Below, one piece after another: positions 49,514 to 58,544 of a stretch of DNA of 64,000 nucleotides; within the stretch, counting starts at the first letter, position 1, and each line of letters begins with the position of its first letter. The stretch comes from Sva-07 sp942492715 (lineage in GTDB: Bacteria; Actinomycetota; Acidimicrobiia; Acidimicrobiales; Ilumatobacteraceae). The DNA is taken from contig CALOFW010000018.1 of NCBI GenBank assembly GCA_942492715.1, positions 310,001-374,000 of the forward strand, read 5' to 3'. The notes beneath the pieces are model-generated. The model did no database searches and had not been told where the DNA came from. It saw only the letters and a list, made by a program, of their open reading frames with translations. Position numbers and translations under genes: made by a program.

Positions 49514-49563
49514 CCGCGACCAGGACTGAACCGCGGCCGGGCCGGCCACTACCGTCGCCCCCG

Positions 49564-50151
49564 ATGAACGACGCGCCGACACCCCGCCCGCTTCCGCCCA
49601 CGTTGGACGTCCTGCGGGCACATGTGATGGACCACTCGGTCAAGCACGGGGAGTTCACTCTCAAGTCCGGTGCGACCAGCACGTGGTTCCTCGACACGAA
49701 GCAGACCGCCTGTCTGCCCGACGGGATCCTCGCAGTGGCCGATGCGGTGTTCGACGTGTTCGCTGACGTGCTCGACCAGATCGATGCGATCGGTGGGTTG
49801 ACGATGGGCGGCGATCCGGTCGCCTACGGCGTCGCCGCAGTCGCTGCGACGCGCGGTCATCAGATGCGCAGCTTCAGTGTGCGCAAGGAGGCGAAGCAGG
49901 GCGGGATCACCGGTCGCATCGCCGGCGCGCTGCGGCCCGGCGACCGCGTACTCGTCACCGAGGACACCACGACCCGGGGGACATCGTTGATCGAAGCCGC
50001 CGAGCAGATCGAAGCGTTCGGCGCCGTCCCGGTGTGGATGACCGTGATCGTCGACCGGGGAGGCACCTGCGCGGCGATGGCGGCCGAACGGGGGATCGAC
50101 TACCGGCCACTGCTGACGGCACCGGACCTCGGCTTCGGCTACGGCACCTGA
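49564..50151 (+). CDS. pyrE: Orotate phosphoribosyltransferase
   Basis: 195 residues from ATG 49564. Forms OMP from orotate and PRPP in pyrimidine synthesis. Substrate loop FTLKSGATSTWFLDTKQT near 35-52, flexible catalytic loop SVRKEAKQGG near 108, and PRPP motif RVLVTEDTTTRGTSLIEA near 130-147. The family commonly has VIEDVITTGGS there; here TRG replaces TGG, a mild change. Overlaps the convergent FAD enzyme by 13 bp at the 3' end. Confidence 0.93.
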   Translation: MNDAPTPRPLPPTLDVLRAHVMDHSVKHGEFTLKSGATSTWFLDTKQTACLPDGILAVADAVFDVFADVLDQIDAIGGLTMGGDPVAYGVAAVAATRGHQMRSFSVRKEAKQGGITGRIAGALRPGDRVLVTEDTTTRGTSLIEAAEQIEAFGAVPVWMTVIVDRGGTCAAMAAERGIDYRPLLTAPDLGFGYGT

Positions 50152-51557
50152 CCGACCGCGTCGTGGTGCACCCCGGCGTCGAGGACGCCGGGGTTCAGCA
50201 TCCCGAGCGGATCGAGCGCCGACTTGATCGCCGCCTGGGCGGCGAGGTCGTCGGGGCTTCGCACCAGGTGCAACCACTTCGTCTTCGCGATGCCGACGCC
50301 GTGTTCGGCCGAGATCGTTCCGCCGAGATCGGCGACGCCGCGTAGCACGCGATCGGCGAGTGCATCGGGGTCGCGGACACCGAGATGGTTCAGGTGCAGG
50401 TTGCCCTCGGCCAGGTGGCCGAACGCGATGAGCCGGCAACCGTCGGACCGGGCGGCATCGTCGGCGAGCTCGAGCAACCGCCCGACCGCCCCGACCGGGA
50501 CCGCCACGTCGAGTTTGAACGGCGGCGCGCCGGCGGTGGCCGATGCCGCGTTGATCGCCTCGGTGATGCGATCGCGGAACGCGACGAGCGCGGCGCGATG
50601 CGGCGCGTCGGTCGCGACCGCGGTGCCGATCACCTCCGGACCGTCGAGCTGAGCGACCAGGTCGTCGGTCGGGTCGACGTGGTCGGCGCATTCGACGAGG
50701 AGCACGGTCGAGCCGCCCGGTGCGTCGACCGGTGGCTTCGTGCCGACGTGCTCGGCGACGAGGCGGAGCGCGTCGGGCTGGATGATCTCGATGGCGTCGA
50801 GCGACGGCACCGAGCGTCGCAGCCGACCCGCCAGTGCGACCGCCTCGTCGATGTTCGTCGCCGTCAGCATCACCGTGACGACGTGCTCGAATCGGGGGAC
50901 GAGTCGCAGTCGCGCAGCGGTGACCACGGCGAGCGTCCCCTCCGACCCCGCGAGCACCGACGGCCAGTGCAGGCCCACGGTCTCCTTCGCGAGCCCTGCG
51001 AGCGAGCCGACCACCTTCCCGTCGGCAAGGACGGCTTCGACGCCGACGATCTGTTGGCGCATCGTGCCGTAGCGCACCACGCGTGAGCCGCCGGCGTTGG
51101 TGGCGATCGCACCGCCGATCGTGGCCGAGTCGCGGGCGGCGAAGTCGATCGGCGTGTCCAAGCCCGCAGCGCGGGCGGCCGACTGCCAATCGGCGATCGT
51201 GACGCCGGCGCCGGCGGTGAGCTGCATCGCCGTGGTGTCGATGTCGGTGATGGCGTCGAGTCGCCGCAACGACAACACCACCGTCGGGTGTCCCTCACGG
51301 GGCCGTGGGCGCGGCACGCTGCCGCCGACGAGGCCGGTGTTGCCCGCCTGGGGCACCACATCGGCGCCCGCGACCGCACACGCGACCAGGACCGCCGACA
51401 CCTCGGCGGTCGTCCCCGGACGCACGACGCACGTCGACGGTCCCGAGTACCGGCCGGTCCAGTCGGTCTCGTAGCCGCGACGCACGTCGTCGTCGACCAG
51501 CACGTGCTCGTCGCCGACGATGGCCTGCAGCGTCGAGGCGAGCGAATGGGGCGTCAT
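50139..51557 (-). CDS. FAD-binding oxidoreductase, glycolate oxidase GlcD / D-lactate dehydrogenase type
   Basis: 472 residues from ATG 51557. PCMH-type FAD domain with VVPQAGNTGLVGGSVPR near 75-91 and DFAARDSATIGGAIATNAGG near 140-160. The C-terminal FAD-oxidase domain has the conserved FGHLAEGNLHLN near 385 and ISAEHGVGIAKTKWL near 430, with the histidines expected for 2-hydroxy-acid substrates. Oxidises a 2-hydroxy acid such as D-2-hydroxyglutarate, D-lactate or glycolate; the exact one cannot be read. No Fe-S subunit (GlcF) is nearby. Confidence 0.9.
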   Translation of the reverse strand: MTPHSLASTLQAIVGDEHVLVDDDVRRGYETDWTGRYSGPSTCVVRPGTTAEVSAVLVACAVAGADVVPQAGNTGLVGGSVPRPRPREGHPTVVLSLRRLDAITDIDTTAMQLTAGAGVTIADWQSAARAAGLDTPIDFAARDSATIGGAIATNAGGSRVVRYGTMRQQIVGVEAVLADGKVVGSLAGLAKETVGLHWPSVLAGSEGTLAVVTAARLRLVPRFEHVVTVMLTATNIDEAVALAGRLRRSVPSLDAIEIIQPDALRLVAEHVGTKPPVDAPGGSTVLLVECADHVDPTDDLVAQLDGPEVIGTAVATDAPHRAALVAFRDRITEAINAASATAGAPPFKLDVAVPVGAVGRLLELADDAARSDGCRLIAFGHLAEGNLHLNHLGVRDPDALADRVLRGVADLGGTISAEHGVGIAKTKWLHLVRSPDDLAAQAAIKSALDPLGMLNPGVLDAGVHHDAVGQVP

Positions 51558-51643
51558 GATCGGAGTGTTGCACGGACGCGTTTGCATCGGTCGGTGCCCT
51601 GACGATCTACGATCACGACAGGACGTCTCTTGGGGGAGTGCAC

Positions 51644-54600
51644 ATGAGGATGGAACGGTTCTGGCGGTGGCTGGGAGTTGCGCTCGGCAAGCATTGGAAG
51701 TTGGTCGTCGCGGTCGTCCTGCTGATCACCGTGGTGCTCGGCATCGCGGGGCGAAACATCGAGTTCGCCACCGGTCAGGACAGCTATCTCAACCCCGACT
51801 CGCAGATCGCCATCGACAACGTGGCGTTCCAGGACGACTTCGGCGGTGAGACCGTCATCCTGCTGTTCACCTCCACCGATGGTTCCGACGTCAGCGAGCT
51901 GTACGAGGGGGCCAACCTCGCCGAACTCGAACGGATCACGGAAGAACTCGCCGGGGTTGACGGTGCGTACGCGGTCGTCACGCCGCTGACGTCCCTGCAG
52001 TTCAGCGCGAATTTGCTGTCGGGTGGCGCATCGTCGGTCGGCTCGGGGGCGTTGCTCTCGGCGCTGTCACGCGACGAGGCGGGTGCCGACGCCCGTCAGG
52101 CCGACGTCACCGTGTCACTCGCCCGACTCGGAGCGATCCCCGAGGAACAGCGCGTGATCGGTGACCCGGTCTACAACCAGCTGCTCATCTACGACAACGC
52201 CGGCTTCACCGCCGACGGCACGACGGTCACCGCGCCGGCAGTCACCGATCTGAGAGTCCGCAAGTCCTTGGAGGGCACCTTCCCGAACGTCGAGGGCGGC
52301 GTCGTCAACGGCACCGCCGTCGGTGGCGTCGTACTCGAGGGCAACGCAACACTCGACGAGCAGACGGCAGCGACCAAGCAGGTGCTCGACGTGCTCGAGG
52401 GAGCGACGTTCGAGGGCTTCGACCTCACCGTCACCGGCTCGCCGGTGTATCTGGCCGACATCAACGACTACCTCCAGGGCGGAATGCTCACCCTCGGCGC
52501 TGCAGCCATCGTCCTGATGGCCGTCGTGCTCGCGTTGATGTTCCGGGTCCGGTGGCGGTTGCTGCCGCTGTTGTCGGTGGTGATCGGCGTGCTGTGGGCG
52601 TTCTCGATCCTGGGGCTCATCGGCATCGACCTGTCGCTCGTGACGATCTCGGGGCTGCCGATCCTGATCGGCATCGGCATCGACTTCGCGATCCAGGTGC
52701 ACAACCGCGTCGAGGAGGAGGTGGTGCTCGACAAGGAGGACCATCCGATCGCCGAGACGGTGGCCAACCTGGCGCCGGCACTGTTCGCCGCCATGTTCAC
52801 CGGAGTGGCGGCGTTCCTCGCACTGCGCATCTCCAAGGTGCCGATGATTCGTGATTTCGGTGTGCTCCTCGCGATCGGCATCGCCGTGCTCGTCGTGGTG
52901 GGCATCGTCGTGACGGCGTCTGCGCTCGGCATCCGGGAGTGGACCAAGCCCACCGAGGTGCGCCCGCCGTCGATGGTCGAGCGGATCGTCGTGAAGCTCG
53001 GCGGGCTGCCCACCAAGTTCGGTCTCCCGCTGGTGATCCTCGCCGGCGTGTTGTTCGTCGGCGGCGTGCTCGCCGAGGGCCGGGCGAAGATCGAGTCCGA
53101 TCCGATCAAGTGGATCGACCAGGACAGCCAGGTGGTTCAGGACATCGAGAAGCTCGAGGACGAGACCGGGTTCTCCTCGACGCTCGGCATCCTCGTGGCG
53201 GGTAACAACATCTACGACCAGGACGTCATCGATCTCATCTGGGACTTCACCCTCGACGCCGAGGCTCGCGACGAGGTCGTGTCGAGTTCGAGCATGGTCA
53301 ACACGATGGGCAAGATCATCATGATCGACGGTGCGACGCCGATCGCACCGACGAGTGATGACGTTGTCGCATCGGTGAACGGGCTGCCCGGCGTCGACGG
53401 GCCGGACCCGATGATGCCCGACGACGTCGCCCAGGCGCTGCTGCGATCGAGGGACGATCCGACCGCGACACAGCTGAACCTCAGGCTGGCCCCGGCGAGC
53501 CTCGATGACCGAGCTGATCTGGTCGAGGAACTCGAAGCCGACCTGCAGGCTCGCATCGATGCGCTCGACCTGCCACCGGACAGCGTCCTGCTGGTCGATC
53601 TACCCGAGGGTCAGGAACCGGTACGGGCGACGCCCGCCGGCCTCGCAACGGTGGGCATCGGCCTGCTCGAGAACCTGTCGGCCAATCGCGCCAACCTCAC
53701 GTATCTGGCGTTGAGCCTCGCCGGGCTCTTTCTCGTGTTGCGGTTCCGCAGCGTGAGCCGTGCCCTGCTCGCCCTGGTGCCGGTGCTGCTGGCCGTCGGC
53801 GTGTCGTCGCTGGTGGTCGGGTTGCTCGGCTTCACGCTGAGCCCGCTCACCACCGTCAGTGGACCGCTGGTGATTGCGAGTTGTGCCGAGTTCTCGGTCC
53901 TGATCCTCGGCCGGTACCTGGAGGAACGCCAGCGTGGGCTCGCACCGCGCGCGGCATCCGACACTGCCGCGAGTCGAACCGGTCGAGCGTTCTTCACGTC
54001 GGCGGTCACGACGATCTGCGGCTTCGCCGTGCTGATCGGTTCGGCACTGCCGCTGCTGCGTGACTTCGGGATCATCGTGACCATGAACGTCGCGATCGCG
54101 CTCCTGGCGGCGCTCGTGGTCATGCCGCCGTTGTCGGTGTGGGTCGACCAGCGGGGCTGGTTGGGCACGCAGTCGCAGGGTGCGGACCCGGTGGGTTCGG
54201 TTCGCCTGGCCGCACCGCTCCCGGGGCCGCAGACCGTGGGCGCGGTCGTCGGGGTCGTCGGTTTCGCAGCGGCGGGAGCTGCCGTGTATGCGACGGCCGA
54301 CACCAGCACCGGCGAGGCGAGCGAGATCTCGTACGAGGCAACACCGTTGCCGACCACGACGACCACCACCACGACGACCACGACGACGGTGCCACCGTCG
54401 ACCGTCCCGGGCGACACCGTCCCGGAGGAGACGGTCCCCGAGGGTCCGGTCAACAACCCCGACGACTTCGGCACCGAGCGGCCGACGTCGCTCGTCGGGG
54501 GCATCCTGTTCGACGAACTGACTGCGTTGGACGTCCCGCCGAACCAGGCGAACTGTGCCATCGAGACGATCCCGGGCGGCGTCGACAGCGTCGATACCGG

Positions 54601-54715
54601 CGCAGTGCTCGCCGGCGACGACGCGGCAGCTGCTCCGGTGGTGCAGGCGGCACTCGACTGCGGCATCGATCAGGCGACCGTCGATGCCGTGCTGACGTCG
54701 ATCCGGGGCGGCTGA
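51644..54715 (+). CDS. RND/MMPL-family membrane transporter with Thr-rich C-terminal extension
   Basis: 1023 residues from ATG 51644 (ribosome site GGGGGAG); a GTG two codons earlier is possible. Twelve membrane segments in two halves, each preceded by a large outside loop. In the first half GLPILIGIGIDFAIQVHNRVEEE near 340 is the HAE3/MMPL motif. In the second half the corresponding region reads ASCAEFSVLILGRYLEE. After the last helix near 870 a further hydrophobic segment and a run of about twelve Thr (~905-916) lead to a ~100-residue domain with two Cys (NCAIETI, LDCGIDQ). It probably exports lipids, hopanoids or drugs; substrate unknown. Confidence 0.88.
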   Translation: MRMERFWRWLGVALGKHWKLVVAVVLLITVVLGIAGRNIEFATGQDSYLNPDSQIAIDNVAFQDDFGGETVILLFTSTDGSDVSELYEGANLAELERITEELAGVDGAYAVVTPLTSLQFSANLLSGGASSVGSGALLSALSRDEAGADARQADVTVSLARLGAIPEEQRVIGDPVYNQLLIYDNAGFTADGTTVTAPAVTDLRVRKSLEGTFPNVEGGVVNGTAVGGVVLEGNATLDEQTAATKQVLDVLEGATFEGFDLTVTGSPVYLADINDYLQGGMLTLGAAAIVLMAVVLALMFRVRWRLLPLLSVVIGVLWAFSILGLIGIDLSLVTISGLPILIGIGIDFAIQVHNRVEEEVVLDKEDHPIAETVANLAPALFAAMFTGVAAFLALRISKVPMIRDFGVLLAIGIAVLVVVGIVVTASALGIREWTKPTEVRPPSMVERIVVKLGGLPTKFGLPLVILAGVLFVGGVLAEGRAKIESDPIKWIDQDSQVVQDIEKLEDETGFSSTLGILVAGNNIYDQDVIDLIWDFTLDAEARDEVVSSSSMVNTMGKIIMIDGATPIAPTSDDVVASVNGLPGVDGPDPMMPDDVAQALLRSRDDPTATQLNLRLAPASLDDRADLVEELEADLQARIDALDLPPDSVLLVDLPEGQEPVRATPAGLATVGIGLLENLSANRANLTYLALSLAGLFLVLRFRSVSRALLALVPVLLAVGVSSLVVGLLGFTLSPLTTVSGPLVIASCAEFSVLILGRYLEERQRGLAPRAASDTAASRTGRAFFTSAVTTICGFAVLIGSALPLLRDFGIIVTMNVAIALLAALVVMPPLSVWVDQRGWLGTQSQGADPVGSVRLAAPLPGPQTVGAVVGVVGFAAAGAAVYATADTSTGEASEISYEATPLPTTTTTTTTTTTTVPPSTVPGDTVPEETVPEGPVNNPDDFGTERPTSLVGGILFDELTALDVPPNQANCAIETIPGGVDSVDTGAVLAGDDAAAAPVVQAALDCGIDQATVDAVLTSIRGG

Positions 54716-54814
54716 CTCGGGGATCGCCCGGAGTGGGCGATGTCGCCAGTCGAGGTGGTTCGTACGGTGACTTCGACCCTCCCCTGGGTCATCCCGCGAA
54801 CCAAGGAGACACCG

Positions 54815-55336
54815 ATGTCCGACAAGCCCACCACGATCGCCGTCGCCACCTACGCCAACGAGGCCAACGCCGAGCTCGACTACGACATGCTGCGCAGCAT
54901 CAAGTCCGGCGGTCAGCTCGATCACATCGCCATCTCGATGGTGACGAAGGGCGCCGACGGCAAGCTGAAGATCGATCGTCACGACAGCACCGCCAAGCAC
55001 CTCGCCTGGGGCGGGGGCATCCTCGGCGCCGCGCTCACGGTCGTCGCCGCGCCGCTCGGCATCGTGTTCCTCGGCCCGCTGGTCGCGAACACGGCGGTCT
55101 ACGCCGGCGCCGGCGGCCTGGTCGGCCACTTCTGGCACAACATCCCCAAGGACGAGGTTCGCAAGATGAGCGACCTGTTGGAGACCGGAGAGTACGGCCT
55201 CGTGATCGTGGCCGTGAACCCCAAGGGCACCGACGTCGGCGCGCTGCTGACGAATGCCGTCGACGCCGTTGTCGTCGACAACGTCGAGGACACCGACGGC
55301 GAACTCGACAAGGCCTTCGAGAGCATCGACGGCTGA
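54815..55336 (+). CDS. DUF1269-like membrane-associated protein
   Basis: 173 residues from ATG 54815 with AAGGAG 7 bp before. An opening beta-alpha unit (TIAVATYANEANAELDYDML) is followed by a central hydrophobic stretch (~65-110) rich in Gly/Ala: AWGGGILGAALTVVAAPLGI, VYAGAGGLVGHFWHNIPKD. A C-terminal second half-fold closes it (LLETGEYGLVIVAVNPKG). This is the layout of DUF1269 proteins, function unknown. Single-gene unit followed by a perfect palindrome. Confidence 0.8.
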   Translation: MSDKPTTIAVATYANEANAELDYDMLRSIKSGGQLDHIAISMVTKGADGKLKIDRHDSTAKHLAWGGGILGAALTVVAAPLGIVFLGPLVANTAVYAGAGGLVGHFWHNIPKDEVRKMSDLLETGEYGLVIVAVNPKGTDVGALLTNAVDAVVVDNVEDTDGELDKAFESIDG

Positions 55337-55350
55337 TCGCTAACCTCCCG

Positions 55351-55385
55351 GAATGAGACGCGGGGTCAGACCCCGCGTCTCATTC
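55351..55385. repeat. Intergenic palindrome, family A copy 3
   Basis: 35-bp perfect inverted repeat: arms GAATGAGACGCGGGG / CCCCGCGTCTCATTC and loop TCAGA. The GGGGTCAGACCCC core matches copies at 4055 and 30948, although the outer arms differ. It lies 14 bp after the DUF1269-like stop and ends 20 bp before the next gene's start. Confidence 0.8.
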
Positions 55386-55405
55386 GAGGGATCGGGAGGA
55401 GCGCA

Positions 55406-56734
55406 ATGTCGACAAGCAGTCCGCTGACGTGCGTCATCGGAGCCGGGTGTTCGGGGTTCACGATGGCGAAGCGGCTGAAGGACGTCGGCCTGGCGTACGA
55501 CTGTTTCGAGATGTCCGACGACATCGGCGGCAACTGGTACTTCGGCAATCCGAACGGCATGTCGTCGTGCTACCAGAGCCTGCACATCGACACCTCGAAG
55601 TGGCGTCTGGCCTTCGAGGACTACCCGGTGCCGGCCGACTGGCCCGACTTCCCGCACCACTCCCAGATCCTGCAGTACTTCCACGACTACGTCGACCACT
55701 TCGACCTGCGCGACACGATCACGTTCAACACGGCGGTGACCGACTGCGAACGCCTCGACGACGGCCGCTGGAAGGTGACGCTGTCGACCGGCGAGTCACG
55801 CGAGTACGACAACCTGGTCGTCGGCAACGGCCACCACTGGGACGCTCGCACTCCCACCTATCCGGGCACGTTCGACGGCTACCAGGTGCACTCGCACCAC
55901 TACCGGAACCCGTTCGAGCCGTACGACTTCCGGGGCAAGCGGGTGATGGTCGTCGGTGCCGGCAACTCGGCGATGGACATCTCCTCCGAGCTGTCGCAGC
56001 GACCGATCGCCGAGGAGCTCGTCATCTCGATGCGTCACGGCGTGTGGGTGCTGCCGAAGTACTTCGACGGCAAGCCTGCCGACAAGGCCTCGCTACCACC
56101 TTGGATGCCGGCGAAGGTCGGCCGGGCGTTGGCGCGCAAGAAGATCAGGAAGACGATCGGCAACATGGAGGACTACGGCCTCCCGAAGCCCGACCATCGT
56201 CCGCTCGATGCGCACCCGTCGGTGTCCGGCGAGTTCCTCACGCGCGTGGGCTGCGGCGACATCACCCCCAAGGGGGCGATCGACCGCCTCGACGGCGATG
56301 GCGTGGTGTTCGCCGACGGATCCCGCGAGCAGATCGATGCGATCGTGTGGGCGACGGGGTACAACGTGACGTTCCCCTTCTTCCGCCAGCCCGAGCTGAC
56401 GCCCGAGGACAACACGTTCCCGCTGTTCAAGCGGATGGTGAAGCCGGGCTTCGAGAACCTCTTCTTCCTCGGCCTCGCCCAGCCGTTGCCGACGTTGGTC
56501 AACTTCGCCGAGCAGCAGTCGAAGCTCGTCGCCGCCGCGATCTCGGGGACCTACGCGTTCCCGCCGGCGAGCGAGATGAACGACGTGACCGCGGCCGACG
56601 AGAAGGTCCATCTCGGTCACTTCTACGACAGCCCGCGCCACCGGATGCAGGTCGACTTCAACACCTACGTCGCCGACCTCCACAAGGAGATCGATCGCGG
56701 GGCCGAACGCGCACTTCCCGTCGCATCAGCGTGA
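55406..56734 (+). CDS. FMO-type flavin-containing monooxygenase
   Basis: 442 residues. FAD site GAGCSGFTMAKRLKD near 10-24, the block GGNWYFGNPNGMSSCYQSLH, NADPH site VVGAGNSAMDI near 180, and the C-terminal ATGYNVTFPFF near 315, typical of FMO-type monooxygenases. Unlike the fused Baeyer-Villiger enzyme at 30998-33589 it has no esterase. It uses NADPH and O2 to oxygenate a heteroatom or ketone; substrate unknown. Confidence 0.92.
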   Translation: MSTSSPLTCVIGAGCSGFTMAKRLKDVGLAYDCFEMSDDIGGNWYFGNPNGMSSCYQSLHIDTSKWRLAFEDYPVPADWPDFPHHSQILQYFHDYVDHFDLRDTITFNTAVTDCERLDDGRWKVTLSTGESREYDNLVVGNGHHWDARTPTYPGTFDGYQVHSHHYRNPFEPYDFRGKRVMVVGAGNSAMDISSELSQRPIAEELVISMRHGVWVLPKYFDGKPADKASLPPWMPAKVGRALARKKIRKTIGNMEDYGLPKPDHRPLDAHPSVSGEFLTRVGCGDITPKGAIDRLDGDGVVFADGSREQIDAIVWATGYNVTFPFFRQPELTPEDNTFPLFKRMVKPGFENLFFLGLAQPLPTLVNFAEQQSKLVAAAISGTYAFPPASEMNDVTAADEKVHLGHFYDSPRHRMQVDFNTYVADLHKEIDRGAERALPVASA

Positions 56735-56787
56735 TCGACATCGCCTCGACGCGGTGACTCGCGACGGGCGGGGAGCCCTCTTCGAAG

Positions 56788-56860
56788 TGGTCGAGACCGG
56801 CGTCGATCCGGTGACCCCACGCTTTTCAGGCGTGTGCTCTGCCAACTGAGCTAACTGGCG
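56788..56860 (-). tRNA. tRNA-Phe(GAA)-like gene with unpaired acceptor stem
   Basis: D-arm (GCTC-AGTTGGCA-GAGC), anticodon arm (CACGC-CTGAAAA-GCGTG, anticodon GAA) and T-stem (ACCGG / CCGGT) are intact. The T-loop reads ATCGACG, with A where T54 is expected. With normal geometry the 5' acceptor strand is CGCCAGT and the 3' strand CTCGACC, which pair at no more than three of seven positions. Discriminator A fits Phe. A perfect complement GGTCGAG lies 17 bases further 5' (56871-56877). It may be a disrupted or pseudo-tRNA. Confidence 0.6.
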
Positions 56861-56964
56861 AGTCCTTCGACTCGACCGTATTGGTGTCGAACCTGGCATT
56901 CGACACCCGTTGTTCCTACAGAAAAGCCACCCGCCATCTTGCGATGACGAGTGGCCCCCTGCTG

Positions 56965-57039
56965 CGGTCCCGACGGGACTTGAACCCGCGACCTCCGGCT
57001 TGACAGGCCGGCGTGAACTCCAGACTTCACCACGGGACC
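56965..57039 (-). tRNA. tRNA-Asp(GTC)
   Basis: 75 nt. Acceptor strands GGTCCCG / CGGGACC pair fully, discriminator G as expected for Asp. Anticodon arm GCCGG-CCTGTCA-AGCCGG reads GTC, and the T-loop is TTCAAGT. CCA is not encoded. Confidence 0.95.
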
Positions 57040-57064
57040 AGATATGTATGACGCTCTCGCGTCG

Positions 57065-57137
57065 CACCCCCAACGGGATTCGAACCCGTGCCGCCACCTT
57101 GAAAGGGTGGTGTCCTAGGCCACTAGACGATGGGGGC
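57065..57137 (-). tRNA. tRNA-Glu(TTC)
   Basis: 73 nt. Acceptor GCCCCCA / TGGGGGT with one G-U pair, anticodon loop CTTTCAA (TTC), T-loop TTCGAAT, discriminator G. CCA is not encoded. Same strand and order as tRNA-Asp and the Phe-like gene, so probably one transcript Glu-Asp-Phe. The rest of the 56735-57281 gap shows nothing else recognisable. Confidence 0.95.
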
Positions 57138-57281
57138 CTGTAGGCAATGGCCTTGTCTCGTTGAGAGCGACCTGAATCTAGCAGCGCCCCTCCGGCAATC
57201 CACCAGGCAATCCACCGGGCAAGCGATCAGGCCGTCCACCGGCCATCCCCCCGGTCACCGGCTGGTCGACGAGGCGGGCGT

Positions 57282-57800
57282 CTATGCCGGGCCGGGGACC
57301 GCCGGGCTCTTCGTGTCCTGAACCTCGGCGAACGGATCGCGATCGGTCCGAGCCGCCTTCTCACGGAGCTCGGCCGGCACCACCGGTGCCAACATGCCGT
57401 ACGGGGCGCCGTTGTACAGGTGGTGGATGCGATGCGACGCGGCGACGTGGTCGAGGTAGGCGTTGCTCCGGTCGCCGAACGGGTCGATCCGTCGATGGAT
57501 GAACCCGTCGTGGACGAGTGCGTACGCGATCCCGTAGAGGGTGACCCCGATCGCCATCGGCACCAGGGCGGCGTAGCCGTTGCGGTTGAAGCCGAGCCAC
57601 AGACCGAACATCACGATCGCGGCGAAGAACACCGGGAACCAGTCGTTGCGCTCCCATCGGGGCTTGCGGCCGGGACGATGGTGGCTGCGGTGGAACCACT
57701 CGCCGATGCCGTGCATCACCCACCGGTGGGTGGCCGCGGTGATCGGTTCCATCACGAGGAACGACACCACCACGATCATCACGAACGCCGGAATCGACAC
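57282..57800 (-). CDS. crtZ: Beta-carotene hydroxylase-type di-iron membrane hydroxylase (CrtZ-like)
   Basis: 172 residues. Membrane helices at ~2-24, ~57-75 and ~80-98. The His clusters of the fatty-acid-hydroxylase superfamily are complete: HRWVMHG near 25, HRSHH near 38-42, HDGFIHRR near 100 and SHRIHH near 121. Length and order match CrtZ, which adds 3-hydroxyls to beta-ionone rings (zeaxanthin, astaxanthin). No other carotenoid gene is nearby. Confidence 0.88.
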   Translation of the reverse strand: MSIPAFVMIVVVSFLVMEPITAATHRWVMHGIGEWFHRSHHRPGRKPRWERNDWFPVFFAAIVMFGLWLGFNRNGYAALVPMAIGVTLYGIAYALVHDGFIHRRIDPFGDRSNAYLDHVAASHRIHHLYNGAPYGMLAPVVPAELREKAARTDRDPFAEVQDTKSPAVPGPA

Positions 57801-57848
57801 GCCGAGAGACTACCGCTCTTCCCCGGTGACGTCCCGCCGGGCGCAGCG

Positions 57849-58544
57849 TCAGCCGGCGTACGTCGACAGAGCTTCGGCGAGTGTCGTGGTGACCACACCG
57901 TGCTCGCGGGCGACAGCTTCCAACCACTCGGGGCGGAACACGCTGGCGACGGCGATCGGTTCGTCGAGCTCGGAGCCGGCGAGCGCCAGACGGACGAACA
58001 GCGTGGCGTAGTCCGGCGGCCGGAGGTCGCGACCGAGCTCGACGAGTGCATACGGATCCGGCGTGGTGCTGCTGGGGGGCAGCGAGAAGAAGCTCTGCGA
58101 TGTCGGCCCGGTCGGACCTCCGGCGAGGCCGGGGCCGTCGACGAGGACGGCGCCATGAACCTGAGCTGCTCGGGCACCGGCGATCTGCAGCGCGATGTAG
58201 GCGCCCAACCCGCGGCCGACGACGGTGATCGATGCCGCCGGGTCGCCGTCGGTGAGCGCGGCCAGGGCCGCATCGGCGTCGCCCAGCAGCAACTCGGCCG
58301 TGTACCCGCCACCGCGCGGCACGGTGGACGCGCCGTGTCCGGTGAAGTCGAGCGCCGCAACGGGGCCGGGCCAACCGTCGGCCCACGTGGGCACGGTGTG
58401 GGGCGAGGCCTCGCCGAGGCCGTGGAGGATCAGCAGCGGCCGCCCGCCCGCTGCGGTGGCGCCGCGGAGGTGGTGCAGGGCCAGGTCGACCTTGCCGTGG
58501 CGGAGCATCGTGGTCTCGCCGAGCGGATGATGCGTGGCGGTCAT
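57849..58544 (-). CDS. Alpha/beta-hydrolase-fold protein lacking the nucleophile serine
   Basis: 231 residues from ATG 58544, overlapping the upstream hydrolase stop by 4 bp. The fold is clear: LLILHGLGEASPHTVPTW near 38-55 and VAALDFTGHGAST near 64. The nucleophile elbow, normally GxSxG, reads VVGRGLGAY, with Gly in place of Ser. Acid and His positions are not obvious. It is probably not a hydrolase; it could be a partner of the active upstream hydrolase. Inference from residue loss only. Confidence 0.8.
   Translation of the reverse strand: MTATHHPLGETTMLRHGKVDLALHHLRGATAAGGRPLLILHGLGEASPHTVPTWADGWPGPVAALDFTGHGASTVPRGGGYTAELLLGDADAALAALTDGDPAASITVVGRGLGAYIALQIAGARAAQVHGAVLVDGPGLAGGPTGPTSQSFFSLPPSSTTPDPYALVELGRDLRPPDYATLFVRLALAGSELDEPIAVASVFRPEWLEAVAREHGVVTTTLAEALSTYAG

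Noticed and set aside
55351..55385. Intrinsic terminator
   Set aside because: The hairpin is strong but no T-run follows on either strand, and the core is shared with other intergenic repeats, so it was listed as a repeat.
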